48,074 nt of DNA. Source: CAXSBR01 sp964236495 (lineage in GTDB: Bacteria; Actinomycetota; Actinomycetes; Mycobacteriales; Jatrophihabitantaceae). A program made the position numbers and the translations under genes. The stretch covers positions 1 to 48,074 of the forward strand of contig CAXSBR010000024.1 of assembly GCA_964236495.1 (NCBI GenBank), given 5' to 3'. The notes below the pieces were generated by a model. It saw only the letters and a list, made by a program, of their open reading frames with translations. It was not told the origin of the DNA and made no database searches. Numbering within the stretch: the first letter of the stretch is position 1; every line of letters begins with the position of its first letter. Positions 41,697 through 48,074 of the stretch are shown here, piece by piece.

Positions 41697-42632
41697 TCAG
41701 GCTGCCTTGAATTCGTCGTAGCGTCGAGCCAGCCGGATCGGATCCGGGCGCTCGGAGCGGTGCGTCGGCACATTGCGCAGCTGTTCGCCGTGATGACCCT
41801 GCAGGCCGTAGGTCAGCATCGGGCCGTCGGCCTCGTCCAGCAGCCGGCCGTGAATTTCGACGACAAGATCCGGCCGGATGCCCAGGATGTTGCCGTCGTA
41901 GGCGGCGTGGTGGATTTTGCACAGCGCCAGTCCGTTGGTCACGACCGGCAGGCCCAGCGGGTCGCTGTCGGGCACGATGTGAGCGGCGTCGAGGAGTTCC
42001 CGGTGTGCGAGCGTGCACACCGCGCACCTCGTTCCGTAGGCCAGCATGACCTGGCTAGCGAAGACGGGCTGGTGCAGTCGCCGCTTCGTCTGCGCAATGA
42101 TGTAGCGGCGAAATACCTCCTCGACGGGAGTGCCGGCGCGGACGAGACGTTGCTCCTCGGTGAGGGCAAGCACGAACTGATCTTCAGCCGATTCTTCAAT
42201 GACCAAATAAACCGGGGAGATGGCGTTGAAGACGCCGGATCTGACGCCGTAGAACCAGATGAGCGGCAATTGCTGCCTCATAGCTGCCCGCAGCCCCTCG
42301 TTCTCGCCGCTGCCGCGCTGGTCGCGGCGCAGCTTGTAGCGGTGAAGCCCGTCGGCGCCTTCGACATCGTCGTACGGTCGCGGCTGCCCCGACTTCGGAA
42401 CGGCGGTCATGATCGACAGCGCCGCCGACCACCCGATCGGCTTGCGGATCCCTCGACCGCGGTCGACCAGCGGAAACGGTCGGCCGTCCACCACGAAGTC
42501 GTTCGCGAGCTGGTCGCGGGTGACGGGGACGGTGCCGCCGAACGTCACCCGGTCGATCCAGGCGAGTGCCGCGGCGCGGATCCGCTCGTCATGCCCTGCG
42601 GTCATCGTCGGATCATCGTCCGATTCTGTCAT
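41697..42632 (-). CDS. HNH endonuclease
   Basis: The 311-aa protein has a C-terminal HNH_2-type nuclease domain: RCAVC and a LLDAAHIVPDS segment (catalytic His), then TNGLALCKIHHAAYDGNILGI. The zinc-binding Cys pairs (CAVC and the later C-x-x-H-H) are in place. The N-terminal 180 residues (about 25-160) hold YKLRRDQRGSGENEGLR and PLIWFYGVRSGVFNAI, which resemble the DNA-binding portion of McrA-like HNH restriction enzymes. The ATG at 42632 overlaps the small upstream gene by ATGA. It is in one operon with mcrBC, so a joint restriction system is likely. Confidence 0.88.
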   Translation of the reverse strand: MTESDDDPTMTAGHDERIRAAALAWIDRVTFGGTVPVTRDQLANDFVVDGRPFPLVDRGRGIRKPIGWSAALSIMTAVPKSGQPRPYDDVEGADGLHRYKLRRDQRGSGENEGLRAAMRQQLPLIWFYGVRSGVFNAISPVYLVIEESAEDQFVLALTEEQRLVRAGTPVEEVFRRYIIAQTKRRLHQPVFASQVMLAYGTRCAVCTLAHRELLDAAHIVPDSDPLGLPVVTNGLALCKIHHAAYDGNILGIRPDLVVEIHGRLLDEADGPMLTYGLQGHHGEQLRNVPTHRSERPDPIRLARRYDEFKAA

Positions 42633-42955
42633 CGCGTATGGCTGCAGCGGTCGAGTCTGTTGGCGATGACATCAGTGTTTAGGTGAATTTTGATCTCGGG
42701 TGGCGCCTTCGCCAATGCGGCGGAGGTTAAGGAAGTACCGACGGAGCCGTAAAGCGCGAGGAAGATACGAAACGTCCTGGGTCTATCGTCGATACGGGTC
42801 AGGTCGAAGCGCGCTATGACTGCATCGCCGTTCGTGATTATCGATAGCAAAGCGTCGAGCAGCATTTCGGTGGCAGGAGTGTCGGCCGGCACTGGTAGAA
42901 ATGTCAGCTGATGCCGGACACGCTCAACGTCTTCGACGGACGGCGGCTCAATCAC
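42629..42955 (-). CDS. Small hypothetical protein heading the HNH-mcrBC operon
   Basis: The 108-aa protein is not recognised. It has an acidic N-terminus (MIEPPSVEDVERVRHQ), a predicted alpha/beta middle (ALLSIITNGDAVIARFDLTR, TFRIFLALYGSVGTSL) and a C-terminal INRLD-like tail with basic residues. No signal, membrane segment or nuclease motif is visible. It starts with GTG at 42955 and overlaps the HNH gene by ATGA. That tight coupling suggests a regulatory, adaptor or antitoxin-like role for the restriction module, but nothing in the sequence proves it. Confidence 0.6.
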   Translation of the reverse strand: MIEPPSVEDVERVRHQLTFLPVPADTPATEMLLDALLSIITNGDAVIARFDLTRIDDRPRTFRIFLALYGSVGTSLTSAALAKAPPEIKIHLNTDVIANRLDRCSHTR

Positions 42956-43069
42956 CTCGCCGGCGGTAACGGATTACGGATTGCGGCGACCCGAGCCGTC
43001 GCTCACCGATGATGCGCAGTGATTGAAACCTCGAAGCGGCCGTTTGGTTGAACGCGGACTCGGTGGATG

Positions 43070-43651
43070 TCATGGTCGGAAAATGGCAGCGTGCACGCGG
43101 TCGCGTACCCGTTTGTAGGCGGCGGCTCCGTCCCGATCGACAGCGTCAGCTCGAAGGACGGGCCCATATCCAAGCGCAGGTGTCGCGAGGTCACGTAGCG
43201 CGTCATGGTAGGCGCGCTGACGTTGGCGGCCTCCCGGACCAAATCCGGGCGCCTGATTACGCCGGTAGTAGCTGTCGGACCGTTCGCTCCACTGCTGGCA
43301 GAGGTCGAGATACCGGTCGAGCTCGAATCCCAACTTTGTGCCAGGTGGGTAAGCATTCAGTGTGGCCAGTCGGGCGCTAGTGAAGTGTTGGTGCTCATCT
43401 ACCTCGATGTATGTGCCTGAGCCGGAATGAACGAAGTCGCCAGGTAGCGGGGTGGTTCGCTTTGCCTGTTGAGCGACGGGATCGCCGCCGAGCAGAACCA
43501 AGATGGCGCTCATCGTTGTAATCGCTGCGCCAGTCTCTAGTGGCAGACCGAAGTGGCCTCGCTGGTTCAGCCAGGGCGCCGTCGCCCGAACGAGCGTGAC
43601 GCCGTCCTGGGCTGCCGCGCTTTGGAAGGCGGCTTCGCAGTCACCGCGCAT
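43070..43651 (-). CDS. Unrecognised protein with VSR-like nuclease motif
   Basis: The 193-aa protein is not assigned to a family I can name with confidence. Residues 69-89 contain a Pro-Gly-Asp strand (LPGDFVHSGSGT) followed by YIEVDEHQHF. The D...E-x-D-E-x-Q-H pattern recalls the core of very-short-patch-repair-type endonucleases. A later GGRQRQRAYHDALRDL helix is rich in basic residues. The ATG at 43651 lies 11 bases before the end of the truncated hipA-like frame, so the two are translationally coupled; the open frame upstream to 43840 overlaps that gene out of frame. If real, it takes the place normally held by the hipA kinase body. Confidence 0.65.
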   Translation of the reverse strand: MRGDCEAAFQSAAAQDGVTLVRATAPWLNQRGHFGLPLETGAAITTMSAILVLLGGDPVAQQAKRTTPLPGDFVHSGSGTYIEVDEHQHFTSARLATLNAYPPGTKLGFELDRYLDLCQQWSERSDSYYRRNQAPGFGPGGRQRQRAYHDALRDLATPALGYGPVLRADAVDRDGAAAYKRVRDRVHAAIFRP

Positions 43652-44000
43652 TGGGCAACCATCGAACCGAGCCGTCGGGAGACAGAGCCGCGTCCAGTCG
43701 ATCCGCCGGCACAAGGCGCACCGCTCCTGCGCAGTCTTCGCCCACCGGAGTACCGAGGATGGCAAACGCGGAATTGCCGACGTGAAAGTTGCGAGCCCAT
43801 CGAGCGAGCACCCCGTCGTTGTCGGGCAGCAGGCCGGCAATCCACGGCGCTACGGTCGGGTCCGCGTGCTCGGCTGTTTCGACGGGCATCGAGACCGACA
43901 GCGGCGTGAGTGCGGGTTGGGCGCGGTACTCGTCTTCGTACCTGAAGCGCAGTGCGCCCCGCCTGCGCGTAACGCGCCTGGCGAGCCGGTCGTCGATTAG
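43641..44000 (-). pseudogene. HipA N-terminal subdomain only (truncated hipA or hipS-like)
   Basis: The frame encodes only the first subdomain of HipA: ALRFRYEDEYRAQ, TPLSVSMPVETAEH, then GLLPDNDGVLARWARNFHV and VGEDCAGAVRLVPADRLD. It stops just after VRWLPNAR, where full HipA continues into its kinase lobes. None of the roughly 300-residue kinase body follows in any frame. No ATG or GTG start exists ahead of the conserved region; the first ATG (43889) would remove its first strands, so a non-standard start (an ATT at 44021 is possible) or decay must be assumed. The left coordinate given at 44000 is approximate. HipBST systems do have a stand-alone HipS of this kind, so this may not be a dead remnant. 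Confidence 0.6.
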
Positions 44001-44326
44001 ATCACAAAGCTCTTCGATAATCGACGACCTCGGCTGGCGTAGTCGCGAAGGACCTCGTCCAGATCCAGCTCGGCGTTATGCTCCTGCCCGGTAGAGCGCG
44101 TGGCGGGCGTTGTCCGATTTGCCGTGATGTCAACCGCGAGGTCGAGGGCAGCTAGAACCCGGAGCACCAGCGGTAGTTCGACTGCCGTCGTCGTGCCGCG
44201 CTCGAACTCCGAAAGCCACTTCCGTGACGTACCAGCGCTGCGAGCCAGCGTTTCTTGGCTGAGGCCTAGCTCCTTGCGGCGCCCCCGCACCACAGCGCGG
44301 ATCGCGTGCACCGTTGTGGCTTGCAT
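43997..44326 (-). CDS. hipB: HipB-type HTH antitoxin/repressor
   Basis: The 109-aa protein has an XRE/Cro helix-turn-helix with the HipB pattern: RGRRKELGLSQETLARSAGT, then SRKWLSEFERG. The ALDLAVDI strand and an acidic C-terminal part follow (LDLDEVLRDYASRGRRL). I start it at ATG 44326; 25 further codons are open upstream but would cross the operator. HipB dimers bind palindromes in their promoter and neutralise HipA. It overlaps the truncated hipA frame and is divergent from hsdM. Confidence 0.88.
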   Translation of the reverse strand: MQATTVHAIRAVVRGRRKELGLSQETLARSAGTSRKWLSEFERGTTTAVELPLVLRVLAALDLAVDITANRTTPATRSTGQEHNAELDLDEVLRDYASRGRRLSKSFVI

Positions 44327-44373
44327 GGCACTCCAGGGCGTATGCGACTGTGCGGTTGCCTTGTTGACCTGAC

Positions 44374-44410
44374 ACCATACGGTGCCACAACTCTGTTGCA
44401 ACCGTACGGT
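44374..44410. promoter_or_regulatory. Paired palindromic operators between hipB and hsdM
   Basis: ACCATACGGT (44374-44383) and ACCGTACGGT (44401-44410) are two copies of one 10-bp palindrome; the second is perfect and the first has one mismatch. Their centres are 27 bases apart, about two and a half helix turns. HipB proteins bind repeated palindromes in this position, so these are probably its sites. The region also serves hsdM, which may therefore be under HipB control. Confidence 0.6.
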
Positions 44411-44516
44411 ATCGAACAGCCGACACAGTCTCGGCCGCGCGCGATCTCAACGCGCCGCCTGGCTACCCGAGGTGCGGTGAGTGAAGATGTAGGCCCCGGA
44501 CAGACAGGACACACAG

Positions 44517-46502
44517 TTGGCAACACCGGTCGGCTTCGAAAACAAGGTCAGCTTCGTCTGGAAGATCGCGGACAAGCTGCGCGGGCATCTGCGCCCGCAC
44601 GAGTACGGCTCGGTCATGCTGCCGACGCTGGTGCTGTTCCGCCTCGACGCGGTGCTGGAGCCGACAAAGCAGCTCGTGGTGCAGGAGGCGCAGGGGCGGG
44701 ATCTGACCAACCGTGGCGTGGACCATCTGTTGAAGAAGGCGTCGGGTCACCCGTTCTACAACACCAGCCCGTTGACGCTGAAGACGATGCTGTCCGACGA
44801 CAAGAACATCGCCGCGCAACTGCAGACTTACATCGCGGGTTTCAACCCTGCTGCGGCCGAGGTGCTGGACGCGTTCCGTTACCAGCAGACAATCACTCGG
44901 CTGGACAAGGCCGGCGTGCTGTACGCGGTGCTGGGCGACTTTGCCGACCTTGAGCTGCATCCGAATTACGTGTCCAACGAGGCGATGGGTTACATCTTCG
45001 AGGAGTTGCTGCGCAAGTTCTCGGAAATGAGCAACGAGACCGCTGGTGAGCACTACACGCCGCGGGAAGTGATCGCTCTGATGGTTGATCTGCTGTTCGC
45101 CGAGGACAGCGACGCACTGAGCGGCCAAGCGCCGGTGCGCACGGTTTACGACCCGGCAGCGGGCACCGGTGGCATGCTGATTACCGCCTCGAATCACCTG
45201 CGCGACTACAACGCCGCCGCGACCGTGCAGGTGTCGGGTCAGGAGCTGAACCCGGAATCCTGGGCGATCGCGCGCTCGGAGCTGCTGATGCGTGGCGAGC
45301 CGGTGGAGCGGATGGCGCCGAACAACTCGCTCACCCAGGACGCATTCCCCGGCGAGCACTTCGACTACCTGCTGGCCAATCCGCCCTACGGCGTGGACTG
45401 GAAGGCGTACGCCGACCCGATCCGTGTCGAGGCTGCGAGTGGCGGCACGAACAACCGGTTCGCGGCTGGCCTGCCACGGATCAGCGACGGCTCGTTCCTT
45501 TTTCTGCAACACATGATCAGCAAGATGAAGCCGCGCGTCGCTGATGAACCGAACAGTGGTTCGCGCATCGCCATCGTGCTGTCGGGATCGCCGCTCTTTT
45601 CCGGCGGCGCCGGGTCGGGGGAGTCCGAGATCCGTCGCTGGATCATCGAGAACGACTGGCTGGAAGGTATCGTCGCGCTGCCCGACCAGATGTTTTACAA
45701 CACCGGCATCTCCACCTACGTGTGGATCGTCAGCAACCGCAAGCCGGCCGAGCGGGCCGGGACGGTGACGCTTGTGGACGCACGGGAGTTGGGCATGAAG
45801 ATGCGTAAGTCGCTGGGCGACAAACGCAAAGAGCTTCGCCCAGACGCGATTGCCGAAATCAGCCGGCTGTTCACCGACGCCATCTACATCGTTGCCGACG
45901 GCTCGGACGCGCGGGTGAAGGTGATGCTCAACGAGCAGTTCGGCTTCGCCCGGCTGACCGTCGAGCGGCCGATGCGCCGGGTCTGGCGGATCGACGAGAC
46001 GGCGATGGCTGGGCTTTCTGATGAGATCGCGCTTGTGGTGGCGCCGCTGACCGGAGCATCGTGGCTGGACGAGAAGCAGGCGCGCACCCGGCTGGCCGGC
46101 CTCGGCCTGGACACCAAGCAGCTCAACACCGTACTGAAGACCATCGCGGTGTACGACGCCGAGGCCAATCCGATCTCCGCCAAGAAGGGCGCCGGCTTCG
46201 AGACCGACCCGGACCTGCGCGACCAGGAGAACATCCCGCTGCCCGCCGGCTTTCTGGAACTGGATGCGGACGAGCAGATGAAGGCGGTGCACGTGGCGGC
46301 CGAGCAGCATCTCGTGGACGAGATCCACCCGTATGTGCCCGACGCCTGGATCGACCACGACAAGACCCGCATCGGTTACGAGATCTCATTCACCAGGCAA
46401 TTTTACCTCTACACGCCACCGAGGCCAGTTGCGGAGATACGGGCGGAAATCGACGCACTGGAAGTACGGATCCAGCAATGGATGCGCGGGCTGGCGACGT
46501 GA
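44517..46502 (+). CDS. hsdM: Type I restriction-modification methyltransferase subunit HsdM
   Basis: The 661-aa N6-adenine methyltransferase has an HsdM N-terminal helical domain (KVSFVWKIADKLRGHLRPHE, MLPTLVLFRLDAVL). AdoMet motif I DPAAGTGGM sits near residue 212 and the catalytic motif IV NPPYG near 288. The FxxGxxxTxYT-like GEHYTPREV stretch is present near 178. A C-terminal extension of about 160 residues (from about 500) is shared with this HsdM subclass. It starts with TTG at 44517, chosen because the family N-terminus begins there and no ATG fits. It overlaps hsdS by GTGA. Confidence 0.93.
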   Translation: MATPVGFENKVSFVWKIADKLRGHLRPHEYGSVMLPTLVLFRLDAVLEPTKQLVVQEAQGRDLTNRGVDHLLKKASGHPFYNTSPLTLKTMLSDDKNIAAQLQTYIAGFNPAAAEVLDAFRYQQTITRLDKAGVLYAVLGDFADLELHPNYVSNEAMGYIFEELLRKFSEMSNETAGEHYTPREVIALMVDLLFAEDSDALSGQAPVRTVYDPAAGTGGMLITASNHLRDYNAAATVQVSGQELNPESWAIARSELLMRGEPVERMAPNNSLTQDAFPGEHFDYLLANPPYGVDWKAYADPIRVEAASGGTNNRFAAGLPRISDGSFLFLQHMISKMKPRVADEPNSGSRIAIVLSGSPLFSGGAGSGESEIRRWIIENDWLEGIVALPDQMFYNTGISTYVWIVSNRKPAERAGTVTLVDARELGMKMRKSLGDKRKELRPDAIAEISRLFTDAIYIVADGSDARVKVMLNEQFGFARLTVERPMRRVWRIDETAMAGLSDEIALVVAPLTGASWLDEKQARTRLAGLGLDTKQLNTVLKTIAVYDAEANPISAKKGAGFETDPDLRDQENIPLPAGFLELDADEQMKAVHVAAEQHLVDEIHPYVPDAWIDHDKTRIGYEISFTRQFYLYTPPRPVAEIRAEIDALEVRIQQWMRGLAT

Positions 46503-47719
46503 CTTTCTCAGCTGTCCCCCTCAAACACGTGGCAGTCCTGAACGCTCGCGTGCTGTCGGAAGACACGTCACCGAACTTCGCTTTTAAGTACATTGACATT
46601 GGGTCCGTTGACTCGGCCGGGCGGATTACGATACCGACGGATCAAACGAGGTTTGCAGCTGCGCCCAGCCGAGCGCGACGCTTGGCAGCCCCGGGCGCAA
46701 CGGTGATTTCAACAGTACGAACCTATCTCCGTGCGGTAGGTCAAGTCCCCCACACCGAAGAACAACTTGTATTCTCGACTGGGTTTGCAGTCGCAGAGGC
46801 GAAAGGTAACGTTGATCGACGTTTCCTAGCTTATGCATGCCAAACGGAGACGTTCGTTGATGAAGTCGTAGGCCGAAGCGTCGGCGTTAGTTATCCCGCA
46901 ATCAACCCAAGCGAACTAGGCGCAATCCGACTGCCGCTACCAGCAACCAGTGAACAGCGACGGATTGCTGACTTCCTCGATGACCAGGTGGCACGCATCG
47001 ACAACATCATCGCCGCTCGGCGAGAACAGGTCGCCTTAATACGGGCGACGGCCAAGTCTCAGATGCAAGACCTATTTGATAAGTCATCAACGGGTACCAG
47101 GCCCCTCGCGACGCTTGCCGACGCCCGTCGGCCGATCCAATACGGCATCGTGCTGCCAGGGCCTGACTTTCCCGGCGGGGTTCCGATTGTGAAGGGCGGC
47201 GATGTTGCCGCGGGACGGGTTCGTAGCGGTCAGCTCAACCGAACCGATCCAGAGATCGAGTCAAGATACGCCCGAAGCCGGCTGCGTGGTGGCGATCTCG
47301 TCATCTCAATCAGGGGCAGCGTTGGCGAAGTCGACTTCGTCCCCAACGCTTTGACCGGTGCGAATCTGACCCAAGACGCCGCCCGCATCGCTCCGTTCGG
47401 ATGTGACCCGGATTGGCTCCGATGGGCACTTGAGCTCCCGACTGTTCAGTCGGACATGAGAAGACGGATCACAGGTGCCATGGTTCCAGGCATCAACATC
47501 GAGGCGTTGCGTGCCGTTCGGGTCCCCGACACCATGCTTGCGCACCAAGAAGGGGTCGGCAAAGCAGCAAAGCACGTCATGAAGACGACACGGCACCATG
47601 TCGAGGGACTCGATCGCAGCAACAGCCTCATGCAGAAACTCAAGCGATCGCTGATCACCGCCGCCGTGACCGGGGAGTTCGATGTGTCGACGGCGGACGG
47701 CTCACGGGTTCTCGGCTGA
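46499..47719 (+). CDS. hsdS: Type I restriction specificity subunit HsdS
   Basis: The 406-aa protein has the two-TRD layout of HsdS. TRD1 (about 1-165) ends in AIRLPLPATSEQRRIADFLD, then a first conserved helix (NIIAARREQVALIRATAKSQ). TRD2 (about 205-345) is followed by a second helix (GLDRSNSLMQKLKRSLI). Its target sequence cannot be read by eye. The GTG at 46499 overlaps the hsdM stop; an ATG about 20 bases earlier is an alternative. Codon use is more AT-rich than in hsdM, as is common where TRDs are exchanged. No hsdR follows; the next gene converges after only six bases. Confidence 0.92.
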   Translation: MTFSAVPLKHVAVLNARVLSEDTSPNFAFKYIDIGSVDSAGRITIPTDQTRFAAAPSRARRLAAPGATVISTVRTYLRAVGQVPHTEEQLVFSTGFAVAEAKGNVDRRFLAYACQTETFVDEVVGRSVGVSYPAINPSELGAIRLPLPATSEQRRIADFLDDQVARIDNIIAARREQVALIRATAKSQMQDLFDKSSTGTRPLATLADARRPIQYGIVLPGPDFPGGVPIVKGGDVAAGRVRSGQLNRTDPEIESRYARSRLRGGDLVISIRGSVGEVDFVPNALTGANLTQDAARIAPFGCDPDWLRWALELPTVQSDMRRRITGAMVPGINIEALRAVRVPDTMLAHQEGVGKAAKHVMKTTRHHVEGLDRSNSLMQKLKRSLITAAVTGEFDVSTADGSRVLG

Positions 47720-47725
47720 CGCGCT

Positions 47726-48058
47726 TCAAATTTCAACTCGGTGAAGTCGCGTCCTGGTTGCTGTGTAGACCCACGGCCCAGCATCTGCGGTTAGGCGCTC
47801 GATAGCCTGCCAGTGAGTGAGCAATACTTCGAGTTGTTCCCATGGTGTTCCGGCGTCGCGTCCGGACAATGCAATCAACCGCGCGCCGTTGTCTCGGACG
47901 GCTGCAATCTCTGCTGGCCGCGACGTTATATGCGAATCACGGCTGACGAGTACCCAGTTCCGGGCCGTCACGATCGGGATCCAGACTGGGTCTTTTACCT
48001 TGGGCGATTCGACTGGGCATGTGTCAACGGCCAAGTTGAGGTCCCCGCTGGTGGCCAA
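47726..48058 (-). CDS. PIN-like domain toxin (VapC45-type), possibly partial
   Basis: The 110-aa frame reads DPVWIPIVTARNWVLVSRDS, HITSRPAEIAAVRDNGARLI and ends RLHRVEI. It resembles the PIN-like group with V-x-T/S-R-D and DxxI segments. The usual N-terminal strand with the first acidic residue is not clear, and the start at 48058 would be TTG. The frame stays open to the window edge (48074), so the true start may lie outside. An antitoxin gene would be expected upstream, beyond the right edge. It converges on hsdS with a six-base gap. Confidence 0.6.
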   Translation of the reverse strand: MATSGDLNLAVDTCPVESPKVKDPVWIPIVTARNWVLVSRDSHITSRPAEIAAVRDNGARLIALSGRDAGTPWEQLEVLLTHWQAIERLTADAGPWVYTATRTRLHRVEI

Positions 48059-48074
48059 GTGAAAGTCCCCACCC

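Noticed and set aside
43003..43356. Minus-strand frame of 117 codons overlapping the VSR-like gene
   Set aside because: It lies in another frame of the better-supported 193-aa gene and is Ser/Thr/Pro-rich without motifs.
43070..43840. Longer 256-codon version of the 193-aa protein starting at 43840
   Set aside because: Its first 63 codons run out of frame through the conserved HipA-like segment, which is the better coding call there; the ATG at 43651 avoids this.
44463..46358. Long minus-strand open frame of 631 codons opposite hsdM
   Set aside because: It is antisense to a gene with clear methyltransferase motifs. Its residues are His/Arg/Gln/Val-rich without domains, as expected from the complement of GC-rich codons.
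1..48074. tRNA, rRNA, insertion sequences, integrases, prophage genes or a replication origin
   Set aside because: I looked for cloverleaf arms, transposase motifs (DDE, HUH, tyrosine recombinase) and terminal inverted repeats and found none that I can support.

Overview
The window is high-GC DNA with strong G/C bias at third codon positions, many GTG and some TTG starts, and dense ATGA/GTGA stop-start overlaps. Twin-arginine and lipoprotein signals, a CAP-domain secreted protein and a leaderless-type vapBC promoter fit an actinobacterium, most likely an environmental mycobacterium (Mycolicibacterium-like). That assignment is inference from gene content; no rRNA or other taxonomic marker is present.

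1-14.6 kb is a catabolic block. It starts with the 3' end of an M19 membrane-dipeptidase gene. A minus-strand pair follows: a zinc alcohol dehydrogenase and an unusual ketopantoate reductase-amidase fusion. Divergent from it runs a plus-strand operon: a peptide-type ABC transporter (binding lipoprotein, two permeases, two ATPases), a T2-family beta-aspartyl peptidase/asparaginase, an M55 D-aminopeptidase, a 3-methylaspartate ammonia-lyase with every catalytic residue, a class III CoA-transferase and a mesaconyl-CoA-type hydratase. Read together, this is an uptake-and-breakdown route: peptide in, amino acids released, methylaspartate to mesaconate to mesaconyl-CoA to citramalyl-CoA. No glutamate mutase is present, so methylaspartate may come from an imported (iso)peptide rather than from glutamate. 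The divergent promoter region holds a GntR-like TGTATACA palindrome and six 15-bp tandem repeats.

14.6-28.3 kb is mixed. It holds a vapBC module, a secreted lectin-FN3-sugar dehydrogenase, a secreted SpoIID-like protein with a C-terminal repeat domain and a signal peptide built from 15-bp repeats, a DUF2382 stress protein, a YihY/BrkB membrane protein, a phosphoketolase-acetate kinase operon, an unrecognised ORF, a CAP-domain protein, and a lipoprotein plus PKD-protein pair with locally lower GC.

28.5-48.1 kb is a defence island. After a VOC-fold protein gene come a complete Wadjet type II operon (jetABCD), a divergent RelBE-type toxin-antitoxin pair, an McrBC operon carrying an extra HNH nuclease and a small unknown protein, a hipB gene followed by only the N-terminal subdomain of hipA and then an unrecognised protein with a nuclease-like E-x-D-E-x-Q-H motif, a type I hsdM-hsdS pair without hsdR in view, and a PIN-like toxin at the right edge.

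The best candidates for something undescribed are the methylaspartate-(iso)peptide cluster and the hipB / hipA-N-subdomain / putative nuclease module.
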